From: Flagellimonas allohymeniacidonis
GTDB taxonomy: Bacteria; Bacteroidota; Bacteroidia; Flavobacteriales; Flavobacteriaceae
Length of the DNA: 64,000 bases
Direction: 5' to 3'
Assembly: GCF_004296335.1 (NCBI RefSeq)
Contig: NZ_SGIU01000001.1
Location: 349,290-413,289 of the forward strand
Position numbers and translations under genes: made by a program. The notes below the pieces were generated by a model. The model had not been told where the DNA came from. It was given only the letters and a program-made list of their open reading frames with translations, and searched no databases. How positions within the stretch are numbered: the first letter of the stretch is position 1; each line of letters starts with the position of its first letter. Positions 37,030-45,488 of the stretch are shown piece by piece.

Positions 37030-37119
37030 TTTTTTCCTAAAACAAGCCAATAGTTATAAAGGTTGCCATGGGTAAAAAATTCCAACGCTAATATTACCTG
37101 AATCTTTAAAACAAGTACA

Positions 37120-37713
37120 ATGAAAACTTTTTCAGCCGCTATCCTTGTTGGTTTGGCATTTCTGTTCTCACCTTCCAACACCCTTCAAGCCCAAAAGTAT
37201 ACGATTGATTCGGGCCATAGCAATATTCAAATTAAGGTGGAGCGTTTTGGGGTGGTGGACGTCGTTGGCAGGTTTAAAGACGTTAGCGGAACTATTGTTT
37301 ATGATGCCCAAGATGTAATGAAAACAGGGGCAGAGGCCACAATCAAAGTTGAGAGCTACGACGCCAACAATCCTGGAGGTGAAGCAGCCGTTAAAAGTCA
37401 AGCATTTTTGCATGCTGAGAAATATCCTGAAATTCGTTTTTTAGGAAAATCCATATCAGCTAAAGATGGGGAAAACTTTCTGGTCGGGGACCTTACCATT
37501 CATGGAACTACCCAAGAAATTGAACTGCCCTTTTCAATTAAGGGACCATTGCTTGACCTTCCTTCCAAGAAACAGTCCATTGCCTTTAACGGATCCATAG
37601 TTATTAACCGGCAGGATTATGGTGTGAGCTTTGACAGAAAATTGCCCAATGGGACCCTTCTCGTAGGCAATGAGGTGGAAATAACACTGAACGTTCTTGC
37701 CCTTGAAGAGTAA
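37120..37713 (+). CDS. YceI family periplasmic protein (first)
   Basis: This 197-residue protein has a signal peptide (LFSPSNTLQAQ) and a complete YceI lipocalin-like domain: YTIDSGHSNIQIKVERFGVV, GRFKDVSGTIVYDAQD, AFLHAEKYPEIRFLGKSI, GDLTIHGTTQEIELPF and INRQDYGVSFD. YceI proteins bind isoprenoid chains such as quinone or polyisoprenoid lipids in the periplasm. It is followed two bases later by a second YceI gene, so the pair is co-transcribed. Confidence 0.92.
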   Translation: MKTFSAAILVGLAFLFSPSNTLQAQKYTIDSGHSNIQIKVERFGVVDVVGRFKDVSGTIVYDAQDVMKTGAEATIKVESYDANNPGGEAAVKSQAFLHAEKYPEIRFLGKSISAKDGENFLVGDLTIHGTTQEIELPFSIKGPLLDLPSKKQSIAFNGSIVINRQDYGVSFDRKLPNGTLLVGNEVEITLNVLALEE

Positions 37714-37715
37714 AG

Positions 37716-38279
37716 ATGTCCAATTGTAGATTTGTTTGGTTTACTCTGTTGGTGATAGGTTTGTTTTCAGCATCAGTAAAAGCTCAAAAGCATACGTATT
37801 ATTTTGACCAGATTGAATCTAAGATTGCGTTTGAGGTAAGTCATTTAGGTTTTTTGACCGTCACAGGAAATTTTGGAGAATTCTCGGGAACCTTGGTTTT
37901 AGAAGAAAATTTCCTACGATTTGTGGATTGCAGCATTCAAGTTAAAAGCATTTATACCAACGACAAGTCTCGGGACAATACACTAAGGAGTGAAGCCTAT
38001 CTCGACGTTGCTACTTATCCCAATATTATATTCTCTACTCGGTCAATTAGTCATACCGGTCAAAAATTGAAGGTGAGTGGGTTTTTGAAAATTAAAAATG
38101 TACAAAAACCCATAGATCTTACTTTTCAATCCGATGTTGACCAAGAGCGGGTTGTTCTTACGGCCCATACCATTGTAAATCGAAAAAACTTTGAACTAGA
38201 CTTTGGTGCCATGGATGGGCTTATCGGTCAGAATATCAAAGTAGACCTAAAATTGGTGGGGACCAAACGGGTTCGTTGA
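37716..38279 (+). CDS. YceI family periplasmic protein (second)
   Basis: This 187-residue paralogue has a signal peptide (FSASVKAQ) and the YceI domain: YFDQIESKIAFEVSHLGFLT, GNFGEFSGTLVLEEN, AYLDVATYPNIIFST, GFLKIKNVQKPIDLTF and VNRKNFELDFG. It differs from its neighbour in the ligand-facing positions, so the two may hold different lipids. It starts two bases after the first gene's stop. Confidence 0.9.
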   Translation: MSNCRFVWFTLLVIGLFSASVKAQKHTYYFDQIESKIAFEVSHLGFLTVTGNFGEFSGTLVLEENFLRFVDCSIQVKSIYTNDKSRDNTLRSEAYLDVATYPNIIFSTRSISHTGQKLKVSGFLKIKNVQKPIDLTFQSDVDQERVVLTAHTIVNRKNFELDFGAMDGLIGQNIKVDLKLVGTKRVR

Positions 38280-38393
38280 AAAAAATGCATTGACCAAGAT
38301 TTCGACTTTTTCATTTCCCAATTGGCTTTTTTGATTGGCAGGATGAAAGGCATATCCCTATCTTTAGGTCCATCGAAACTATTGCCTTTCTCT

Positions 38394-39104
38394 ATGGAAT
38401 TGGAAAAAAAGAAAGCCGCTGAAGAGGCGGTAAAATGGGTGAAAAACGGAATGGTCTTGGGGCTAGGTACAGGGTCCACAGTAGAGTTTATGATACAAGC
38501 TTTGGCAAAGCTCGTGGCCAAAGGCCTTCAGGTAGTAGGTGTTCCTTCTTCGGAAAGAACCAAAGAATTGGCGGGGAATTTAGGTATACCTTTGACCACT
38601 TTGGATGAGGCTGGTATTTTGGATTTAAACATTGACGGAGCCGATGAGTTTGACTCGAATTTCCGACTGATCAAAGGGGGAGGTGGAGCACTGTTGAGGG
38701 AAAAGATAATCGCATTCAATTCCAAAGTAAACTTAATTATTGCCGATTCCACAAAACAGGTGGAGAAGTTGGGAAAATTCAAGCTACCGATAGAAGTCAT
38801 TCCTTTTGCCAAAAAAGGAGTTTTGATGAAATTGGAACATATGAACTTGCATCCTGTTCTTAGGCTGCAATCTGGAAAGCCCTTTACTACAGACGAAAAC
38901 AACCTCGTCATTGATGTGGACATTTTTGCAATTGAAGATGTGGAGGCTTTGAATCACACTTTAATGGAGATTCCCGGGGTTGTTGAAACAGGACTTTTTT
39001 TGAATTTAGCCGATGTGATACTCATGGGGAAGGACTCTAAAGTACTGGTTTTTGAAAACAACTCGGTGCAAACAAGCTTTCGCGTACATACGAAAAACAC
39101 TTAA
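38394..39104 (+). CDS. rpiA: Ribose-5-phosphate isomerase A
   Basis: This 236-residue enzyme interconverts ribose 5-phosphate and ribulose 5-phosphate in the non-oxidative pentose phosphate pathway. Diagnostic motifs are MVLGLGTGSTVEFMI (phosphate-binding loop), LNIDGADEFD with the catalytic Asp, and IKGGGGALLREKI. It is slightly longer than E. coli RpiA (219). The ATG at 38394 (MELEKKKAAEEAVKWV) matches the family; upstream codons to 38322 do not. Its stop overlaps an ATG of the next frame (TAATG at 39102-39106). Confidence 0.95.
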   Translation: MELEKKKAAEEAVKWVKNGMVLGLGTGSTVEFMIQALAKLVAKGLQVVGVPSSERTKELAGNLGIPLTTLDEAGILDLNIDGADEFDSNFRLIKGGGGALLREKIIAFNSKVNLIIADSTKQVEKLGKFKLPIEVIPFAKKGVLMKLEHMNLHPVLRLQSGKPFTTDENNLVIDVDIFAIEDVEALNHTLMEIPGVVETGLFLNLADVILMGKDSKVLVFENNSVQTSFRVHTKNT

Positions 39105-39154
39105 TGAGCATGCTAATCCGAGGAAATCGCACTCAAACTTTTGTAACTTTCCGC

Positions 39155-39883
39155 ATGCAATATTCCAAAACAGTTGCTGCTTTGTTTTTGCTGTGCAGCT
39201 TTCTTTTATTGAAATCTTGTGCCGCCCAAACCAATTTGGTGGAAGGAGAGTTGGATACGGTTACCAAAGAAAATCTTCAGTACTATTTGTATTACCCAGA
39301 AACGTATGAAGCAGAAAAAGATGCTTCTTTTGGTTTATTGTTATTTCTTCATGGTGGAGGTGAAGCAGGAAGGGACTTACGGGCCTTAACATCTGATGGA
39401 CCACCCAAAATGCTTGTTGAGGGCAAACAGTTTCCCTTTTTGGTATTGGCCCCGCAAAACCCACACAAGAAAAAATGGTGGAACACCCAAGCTGTGATGC
39501 AATTGCTCGACTCCGTAGTTGCAAATAGTAGGGTGAATCCCAAACAGATCTATTTAACGGGACTAAGCCGGGGTGGGAGTGCAGCCTGGGAGCTGGCCAC
39601 CCAATACCCTGATACATTTGCCGCAATGGCCGTCGTTTGCGGAATGACGCCCATACCCTATGCGCACTGGATTGATAAACATATGCCTATCTGGGTTTTC
39701 CATGGCGACCAAGATGAGGTGATTCCCGTTTCGGAGTCAGATGATATGGTCCAAAAACTGACTGCCATGGGATACAATGTCAAATACACGAGATATGAAA
39801 ATGTAGGTCACAATGCTTGGAGCAAAGCCTACACAAATGATGAGTTATATGAATGGTTCACTTTACAAGAACGCAAGGATTAG
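39155..39883 (+). CDS. Alpha/beta hydrolase, prolyl-oligopeptidase/esterase type
   Basis: This 242-residue protein has a lipoprotein-like signal (LFLLCSFLLLKSCAAQ) and a small alpha/beta hydrolase domain: oxyanion region LLLFLHGGGEAGRD, nucleophile Ser in YLTGLSRGGSAAW, an Asp in WVFHGDQDEVIPV, and His in NVGHNAWSKAY. The family includes phospholipase/carboxylesterases and feruloyl-esterase-like enzymes with a GLSRGG elbow. Translation may instead start at 39104, coupled to rpiA by TAATG, but residues before MQYSKTVAALF do not resemble a signal. Its end overlaps the VanX-like gene by 35 bases. Confidence 0.85.
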   Translation: MQYSKTVAALFLLCSFLLLKSCAAQTNLVEGELDTVTKENLQYYLYYPETYEAEKDASFGLLLFLHGGGEAGRDLRALTSDGPPKMLVEGKQFPFLVLAPQNPHKKKWWNTQAVMQLLDSVVANSRVNPKQIYLTGLSRGGSAAWELATQYPDTFAAMAVVCGMTPIPYAHWIDKHMPIWVFHGDQDEVIPVSESDDMVQKLTAMGYNVKYTRYENVGHNAWSKAYTNDELYEWFTLQERKD

Positions 39884-40604
39884 TTCAATCCTACTAAGCT
39901 TTCTTTTGCTTAGTTTACAATTTGCTTGCCGGGAAAAAGCACAACCCATCAAAACGGATTCTACAATTGAGATTCCTCCTCCCGTGACAATTGATTCTTC
40001 AAAGAAGGAAGTATTGGCAAAAACCCGATTAAAATCCTTCAAAAATATTGCCGACACCACTTTTGTTAGACTGGCCAATTATAGTGATGATTTTGTGTAC
40101 GATATGCGCTACGCAACAGAAAACAACTTTCTTAAGGCCCAGGTTTACGATTGCCCGGAATGCTATACCCGGGTAAAGACCGCGAAGGCCCTCATAAAAG
40201 CAAACGCCGAGTTCATGGAAATGGGGTATAAAATCAAGTTCTTCGATTGCTACAGGCCTAATTCGGTACAGTATAAAATGTGGGAAATTGTTCCAAATCC
40301 CCAATACGTGGCCAACCCGGTTAAGGGTTCTATTCACAATAAGGGTGGGGCGGTCGATATAACTTTGGTAGATTTCGATGGAAACGAAGTGGCCATGGGT
40401 ACTGATTTTGATTTTTTTGGAAAGAGGGCCCATCACGATCATTTGGATTTGCCCGAAGCGGTATTGAAAAATAGAGCAATCCTGAAATCCATCATGGAGA
40501 AACATGGATTCTGGTCCATTCGAACCGAGTGGTGGCACTACAACCTTTCTGCTGGTTCAAATGACCAGGTGGCAGACTTTAAATGGGAATGTCCAGAAGA
40601 TTAA
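39849..40604 (+). CDS. D-alanyl-D-alanine dipeptidase, VanX/DdpX type (M15D)
   Basis: This 251-residue lipoprotein (signal LLSFLLLSLQFAC) has the VanX zinc motifs: SIHNKGGAVDITL (His163, Asp170), the catalytic Glu and third zinc ligand in EWWHY (Glu227, His230), and FFDCYRPNSVQYKMW. The enzyme cleaves D-Ala-D-Ala dipeptide released in wall turnover; in non-resistant bacteria this is a scavenging role, not vancomycin resistance. The first 35 bases overlap the preceding hydrolase gene in another frame. The ATG at 39849 is chosen for its signal peptide. Confidence 0.92.
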   Translation: MNGSLYKNARISSILLSFLLLSLQFACREKAQPIKTDSTIEIPPPVTIDSSKKEVLAKTRLKSFKNIADTTFVRLANYSDDFVYDMRYATENNFLKAQVYDCPECYTRVKTAKALIKANAEFMEMGYKIKFFDCYRPNSVQYKMWEIVPNPQYVANPVKGSIHNKGGAVDITLVDFDGNEVAMGTDFDFFGKRAHHDHLDLPEAVLKNRAILKSIMEKHGFWSIRTEWWHYNLSAGSNDQVADFKWECPED

Positions 40605-40611
40605 ACATTCT

Positions 40612-41802
40612 CTACTCTGTTGACAAAACTCGTCTACATTCGATGATGATTAGACCTTCATCATGATTTTTGGTGAAAAAAAGATAAGTATCACCTCCGT
40701 CCAAAATCTTGTTTTTCTTCCGGATTTCGGCTACGGTAATGGGGAAGTTTCGAACCGTGATATTGGCTTTTTGTCCTTTAAATCGTTTTATGTTTTTCTG
40801 GGAAAACGACTCAACGGATTCAATTAGAAATCGCCTCCCTGGAAATTTCAGCAATTCTTCAGAGGTGTACAGATGGGAATTTAAATGTAGTTTGGCCAGC
40901 CCTAACCTTTCCCCTGTTAGTTTAAATGCTCCAGATTTCAGGATGGCCGCATTGGGCTCATAAAGGTACTTTTTGGGTGCATCAAGTACCAATGCCGCTT
41001 GTTTTTCTTGCGATGGAATGAACTCAAAGGTATCAGTATCTTGGTTCAGTAAATTCACCGTTTTGAATATGCTTTCTCCTTCAAACCCTTTCTCCAAAAG
41101 ATATAGCACCTCTTTTACTTCGTTGTCCACAGCAACCACATGAACCTCTTTTACGAATAAAAGCTCTCTTATGGCTTCGGAGATGTCCAAAATAGGAGAC
41201 GTTTTAATAAGAATATTTTTGGTTCGCTCAAAAAGGAAGAAAAGATTTTCCGGCACGTTTGGTAGACAATCCTGAAGCAGGATTACTTTCTTTTTCAAAT
41301 CATTGCGCCGGGATGGGTCAGCATAGATCCAATCAAAACTTAAATCGAATTTTTTTAAAAAGCTGAGACCATCTTCGGGAATGCAACGAACGTTCTTTTT
41401 GCTCAGCACTTCAAAATTATATTCGGCTATTTGGCTAAGCTCCAAATTAACTTCACAATGGTAAATCGTGTCCACCTTCTTTGAAAAATAATAGGAGTCG
41501 ATGCCTAACCCTCCGGACAAATCCAAGAGTGTTTGCCCAGTTACCAAATTCGATTTGTACGCTGCTGTCCGTTCAGAACTCGATTGTTCAACACTGAGTT
41601 TATTGGGGTAGAAGATATTCTGCGTCGAGAACCAAGTAGGAAGCTTATCCTTGCATTTTTTTTTGGCCTCCAACTGTTCTGCCAATTCCTTTTGCGAAAT
41701 CCCTTCAAAAAAAGGTTTTTTAAGCAATACTGACACGATGTCAGTATTCCAGTTTTTATTTATAAAATCCTGTACACCAGTATTTAATATTAATTTATTC
41801 AA
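40612..41802 (-). CDS. Class I SAM-dependent methyltransferase with THUMP-like domain
   Basis: This 396-residue protein has motif I LLDLSGGLGIDSYYFSKK (about 95-112), a post-I Glu (CEVNLEL), motif IV DWIYADPSRRND, and a C-terminal THUMP-like domain ending in IIECRR. The family in Bacteroidota is an uncharacterised RNA-methyltransferase-like group. The DPSRR motif differs from DPPY/NPPY of N6-adenine enzymes. It is the last gene of a three-gene minus-strand set (DUF4159, AI-2E transporter, this gene; gaps 4 and 7 bases). Confidence 0.87.
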   Translation of the reverse strand: MNKLILNTGVQDFINKNWNTDIVSVLLKKPFFEGISQKELAEQLEAKKKCKDKLPTWFSTQNIFYPNKLSVEQSSSERTAAYKSNLVTGQTLLDLSGGLGIDSYYFSKKVDTIYHCEVNLELSQIAEYNFEVLSKKNVRCIPEDGLSFLKKFDLSFDWIYADPSRRNDLKKKVILLQDCLPNVPENLFFLFERTKNILIKTSPILDISEAIRELLFVKEVHVVAVDNEVKEVLYLLEKGFEGESIFKTVNLLNQDTDTFEFIPSQEKQAALVLDAPKKYLYEPNAAILKSGAFKLTGERLGLAKLHLNSHLYTSEELLKFPGRRFLIESVESFSQKNIKRFKGQKANITVRNFPITVAEIRKKNKILDGGDTYLFFTKNHDEGLIIIECRRVLSTE

Positions 41803-41809
41803 ATAAAAA

Positions 41810-42910
41810 CTATAAGTTTTTGGTCAACTTTTTTACAAAGGCATTTTCGGCTAAAAACTCCTTTAAAATAACCTTGATTGCGGTGTAGCCAGGTACCGCA
41901 ACGACCATTCCAACTACGCCAAAAAGAAGTCCGGCAATTATGATGACCAGAAAGATTTCCAAGGGATGTGACTTTACACTCGTAGAAAAAATAAATGGTT
42001 GTGAAAAGAAATTGTCAATCAATTGGCCTATGACAATACCTATGAGCACATAAGTCGCCTTAGGTAAAATTACCGCACTAAAATCGGCTCCTAAAAAACT
42101 AGTCATGGTTAATGTAATCATGACAACACCGCCGATGATGGGACCGATGTATGGAATGATATTAAAGAGCGCACAGAGAAAGGCAATAACAATGGCATTT
42201 TCTACCCCGACGATAAACAAAGTGATGGTATAAATGATAAACAGAATTAGTAATTGAAGCAGAATGCCGGCAAAGTAACGGGACAGGAGTCCATTAATTT
42301 TATCGATTGAGGCCACTAGGTTTCCTTCCTTTTGATCGGGAACAAAGGTCAAAATCCCATTTTGCATAAGCTTACTGTCCTTCAAAAAGAAAAAGGAAAT
42401 AAAGAGAACCGAAAAAAGCCCAATGCTAAAATTGCTTAAAACGTTAATAAAAGAATTCAGAAAATTGGGAATAAATCCCAAATCCAACCCTTGAATCACG
42501 CTTTCCTCCAAACCAGATTCCTCGATTAGGTCAGTGACCCGGTCTGTTGTGGCGCCAAAATATTCCAAAATCTGAAAATATAGGGTGTTGAGATCCGCTT
42601 TTAAGGCCTCAAGATCCAATAAGGATAGGTTTCTGCTCTGTTCCGATATCAAGGGAATAAATAGGGAGAGGATACCCACAAAAATACCGAGCATAAAAAC
42701 CATGGTAGCCACTACGGCCAAGGTATTGGGAAATTTGAGTTTCCGTCTAAGAAAAATAACTACGGGTCTACCTAAAAGGGCTATAACGGCGGCTATGGCC
42801 AAATACGCGATAACAGACTTCACCTTAATGAAAAAATAGATCAAGAGGACAACTGCTACAATTATTCCGACGGCCCTTAGTATCCCATTGGAAACGGTTT
42901 TTGCGTTCAT
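41810..42910 (-). CDS. AI-2E family transporter (PerM-like)
   Basis: This 366-residue membrane protein has about eight helices, including VGIIVAVVLLIYFFIKV, ALLGRPVVIFLRRKLKFPN and the conserved ALFNIIPYIGPIIGGV of the UPF0118/PerM family. Members are proposed transporters (AI-2 export by TqsA, Na+/H+ exchange by others); substrate here unknown. The ATG at 42910 (MNAKTVSNGILRAV) is chosen over 42940, which would overlap the DUF4159 gene. It starts four bases after the DUF4159 stop. Confidence 0.9.
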   Translation of the reverse strand: MNAKTVSNGILRAVGIIVAVVLLIYFFIKVKSVIAYLAIAAVIALLGRPVVIFLRRKLKFPNTLAVVATMVFMLGIFVGILSLFIPLISEQSRNLSLLDLEALKADLNTLYFQILEYFGATTDRVTDLIEESGLEESVIQGLDLGFIPNFLNSFINVLSNFSIGLFSVLFISFFFLKDSKLMQNGILTFVPDQKEGNLVASIDKINGLLSRYFAGILLQLLILFIIYTITLFIVGVENAIVIAFLCALFNIIPYIGPIIGGVVMITLTMTSFLGADFSAVILPKATYVLIGIVIGQLIDNFFSQPFIFSTSVKSHPLEIFLVIIIAGLLFGVVGMVVAVPGYTAIKVILKEFLAENAFVKKLTKNL

Positions 42911-42914
42911 TTGG

Positions 42915-43565
42915 CTAGTTTTTAAATGCGTATTCAACAATATTTGCGCCCATTCGAAGGGCTTTTAATCGCACCTCTTCAGGATCATTGTGCACTTCGG
43001 TATCTTCCCATCCATCCCCAAGATCACTCTCATAAGTGAAAAGGAGCACCAAGCGCCCCTGCTCAAAAATTCCAAGTGCCTGTGGGCGCTTGCCGTCGTG
43101 TTCATGAATTTTGGGCAGACCATCAGGGAATACAAACTTTTGACTGAAAATAGGATGGTCTGTCCCAAGTTCCTCGAGTTGTTTGGCTGGAAACACTTTT
43201 TCAAGCTCACGTCTTAAATAGGGCTCCATACCGTAGTTATCATCCACATGCAAAAATCCTCCAGAAAGTAAATATTCCCTCAGGTTTTGGGCTTCCTCAT
43301 CAGTGAAGAAAACATTACCGTGCCCGGTCATATGGATGTAAGGAAATTGGAAAATGGACACGCTACCCACCTCTACCGTTTGAGGTTTGGAACCTATTTT
43401 GGTGTCGATATGATCATTACAAAATTGAATCAGATTGGGAAGCCCAGTTGGATTGGAATACCAATCGCCTCCACCACCATATTTTAAAATGGCAATCTCC
43501 TGAGAATTACCCACATGTATCACAAAAAAAGTTAAAAAAAGACCCCAAAAGGTAAGTTGTTTCAT
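42915..43565 (-). CDS. DUF4159 family secreted protein
   Basis: This 216-residue protein has a signal peptide (FFVIHVGNSQ) and the DUF4159 pattern: ILKYGGGGDWYSNPTGLPNL, FPYIHMTGHGNVFFTDEEA, LREYLLSGGFLHVDDNYG and a glutamine-amidotransferase-like C terminus. The family is common in Bacteroidota and Myxococcota and has no established role. It is the first gene of the set with the AI-2E transporter and methyltransferase and is divergent from DUF1223. Confidence 0.9.
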   Translation of the reverse strand: MKQLTFWGLFLTFFVIHVGNSQEIAILKYGGGGDWYSNPTGLPNLIQFCNDHIDTKIGSKPQTVEVGSVSIFQFPYIHMTGHGNVFFTDEEAQNLREYLLSGGFLHVDDNYGMEPYLRRELEKVFPAKQLEELGTDHPIFSQKFVFPDGLPKIHEHDGKRPQALGIFEQGRLVLLFTYESDLGDGWEDTEVHNDPEEVRLKALRMGANIVEYAFKN

Positions 43566-43604
43566 GAATATTCGAATAACCTTAATATCAAAAATACTCT
43601 ATTC

Positions 43605-44390
43605 ATGTTTAAAAAAATCATAATTCCGTCCGCAGCTTTTTTCCTGATGTCGGCTATGGCTTTTTATACGGCCAAAATGGAAGGTCCCCTCCATGAACCT
43701 CAAGATACTGTTGAAACGACCGCCTATGAGCCTATAGTGGTTTTGGAATTGTTCACCTCCCAAGGATGCTCAAGTTGTCCGCCAGCGGATGAACTCTTGG
43801 ATCGAGTAAAAAAGCAATATCCCAAGGAGGTTTTTGCACTATCATATCATGTTGATTATTGGAATTATATCGGCTGGGAAGATCCTTTTAGCAAATCTGC
43901 ATTCACAAAAAAGCAAAGGGATTACAATGTGAAGTTCCAAAGTAGAAGTAACTATACACCACAGTTGGTAGTCAACGGTCTTGAGCACATGGTTGGGTCC
44001 CATACGGCGAAGGTGTATTCGAAAATTGACGGATACAAAAAGCAAAGCCCTCAAAATCAAATTTCGATTGCAAACCTTGATGTTCAAAACAAAGATTTGG
44101 AATTCGAGTATGACGTGGAAGGAGATTTAAAAGGAAAGCAATTACGAGCCGTTTTAGTCTTGGATGAAAGGACAACTTCTGTGAAAAGAGGGGAGAATCG
44201 AAACAGAACATTAACGAACACCAATATCGTTGTTGCTGAAAAGTATCTTCCTGAACTGCAATCAAATGGGAAGTCAAACATTGAGATTCCTGCAATTATT
44301 GGAAATAATGAGAGTTTCACGCTTATACTTATTGTGGAGTCGGAAAATTTGGATATCACTGCTGCCGCAAAATCGAAAGTGCTAGGCTAG
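43605..44390 (+). CDS. DUF1223 family thioredoxin-like protein
   Basis: This 261-residue protein has an N-terminal membrane/signal helix (IIIPSAAFFLMSAMAF) and the DUF1223 core: VVLELFTSQGCSSCPPADEL with a CSSC redox motif, LSYHVDYWNYIGWEDPFS and YTPQLVVNG. It is a predicted periplasmic thioredoxin-fold protein whose partner is unknown. The ATG at 43605 is chosen over 43557, which would overlap the divergent gene. Its end overlaps the convergent rsmE end by four bases. Confidence 0.9.
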   Translation: MFKKIIIPSAAFFLMSAMAFYTAKMEGPLHEPQDTVETTAYEPIVVLELFTSQGCSSCPPADELLDRVKKQYPKEVFALSYHVDYWNYIGWEDPFSKSAFTKKQRDYNVKFQSRSNYTPQLVVNGLEHMVGSHTAKVYSKIDGYKKQSPQNQISIANLDVQNKDLEFEYDVEGDLKGKQLRAVLVLDERTTSVKRGENRNRTLTNTNIVVAEKYLPELQSNGKSNIEIPAIIGNNESFTLILIVESENLDITAAAKSKVLG

Positions 44391-45091
44391 CTATTGGCCA
44401 GTGCAACTATGGCGCATGCTACAATAGCTGCGGTCTCAGTTCTCAATCTAGTTTTGCCCAAAGAAACGGGTAGGAAACCTTTTTTTAAGGCCGTGGAGAT
44501 TTCCTCTTTCGAGAAGTCACCTTCAGGTCCTATCATGATCAGAATGGAACTATCGGGCACAATCCGGCGTTTTAACTCCATTCTTTCCCCATCGTCGCAA
44601 TGAGCAATAAATCCTGTTGCATTATGATCTTGAGCAACAAAATCTTCATAGGCTATGGGTGGGTTCAATTTAGGTAAGAACGTTTGTAGGGATTGTTTCA
44701 TGGCCGATTGAAGCACCCTTTCCATGCGCTCCAACTTCAGCGTCTTTCTTTCTGAATGATCACACAGGATGGGAGTGATTTCATCAATTCCGATTTCTGT
44801 TGCTTTTTCAAGAAACCATTCGTAACGATCATTCATTTTTGTTGGTGCAACGGCCAAGTGAAGCCTATGTCTTTTGGGGATGGTCTTTTCTTCTTCGGTG
44901 ATTTGAACTTTGCATTTGCGAATATCAGCTGCCAAAATTTTTGCGGTATACAAGGATCCCTTACCGTTTGTTATATGAAGTTCATCGCCCTCTTTTTTTC
45001 TTAGAACCTTAACAATGTGACGACTTTCGTCCGCAGAGAAAAAGAACTGGGCGCTGCTGTTATCCAATCGCGGATTGTAGAATAGTTGCAT
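44387..45091 (-). CDS. rsmE: 16S rRNA (uracil(1498)-N3)-methyltransferase
   Basis: This 234-residue SPOUT methyltransferase has the N-terminal PUA-like part (HIVKVLRKKEGDELHITNGK), ALAPTK-like AVAPTKMNDRYEWFLEKATE, and the trefoil-knot motifs ILIMIGPEGDFSKEEI and SLGKTRLRTETAAI. It methylates N3 of U1498 in 16S rRNA. It is the last gene of the tsaD-tfoX-like-rsmE minus-strand set, four bases after the TfoX-like gene. Confidence 0.95.
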   Translation of the reverse strand: MQLFYNPRLDNSSAQFFFSADESRHIVKVLRKKEGDELHITNGKGSLYTAKILAADIRKCKVQITEEEKTIPKRHRLHLAVAPTKMNDRYEWFLEKATEIGIDEITPILCDHSERKTLKLERMERVLQSAMKQSLQTFLPKLNPPIAYEDFVAQDHNATGFIAHCDDGERMELKRRIVPDSSILIMIGPEGDFSKEEISTALKKGFLPVSLGKTRLRTETAAIVACAIVALANS

Positions 45092-45094
45092 GAC

Positions 45095-45427
45095 CTAAGA
45101 TTCAAGTTTGCTTTTGGCATGTTCCAAGCCCATTTCAATCCAGTATTGAAGCTGTTCCTCGGTTTGGAAACCCTCTTCCGAAACAAAAACAAATTCCTTC
45201 ATGGGCTTTCCAGTGAAATTCATGGGTCTGGTGAATGGCTTTGAAAGTTCTTTATCCATTTTATTGGAAGGAACCCTGACCACCATTTCGTCCTTGATTA
45301 CCCCAACCGTCATTTTTCCTAAATAGAGGAAAGAAAGGCCCCCAAACATTTTCTTTTCGGAAAATTCTTCAGGAAAAAGCCTTAGGGCATTTTGAATTCG
45401 TATGACCAATTCTTGATTATATGCCAT
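45095..45427 (-). CDS. TfoX/Sxy N-terminal domain protein
   Basis: This 110-residue protein has only the TfoX N-terminal domain: EKKMFGGLSFLYLGKMTVGV, then MVVRVPSNKMD and GFQTEEQLQYWIEMGLEHA. Stand-alone members are common in Bacteroidota; a role in competence, as for the proteobacterial two-domain TfoX, is not supported here. It lies between tsaD and rsmE. An imperfect hairpin (TTAGG...CCTAA, 45437-45464) lies just upstream. Confidence 0.88.
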   Translation of the reverse strand: MAYNQELVIRIQNALRLFPEEFSEKKMFGGLSFLYLGKMTVGVIKDEMVVRVPSNKMDKELSKPFTRPMNFTGKPMKEFVFVSEEGFQTEEQLQYWIEMGLEHAKSKLES

Positions 45428-45488
45428 GAAGTGATTTTAGGGCTAGCGGTGCTAACAGTCCTAAATTAACCATTTAGCCGTACAAAAC

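Noticed and set aside
39849..40604. Vancomycin resistance via VanX
   Set aside because: No vanH, vanA-type ligase or VanRS genes are nearby; isolated dipeptidases are normal scavenging enzymes.
45095..45427. Competence regulator TfoX
   Set aside because: Only the N-terminal domain is present and no competence genes are linked; the name reflects fold only.
45437..45464. Hairpin TTAGG...CCTAA as terminator of tsaD
   Set aside because: Short discontinuous stem, no U tract on the minus strand, and the downstream genes look co-transcribed.
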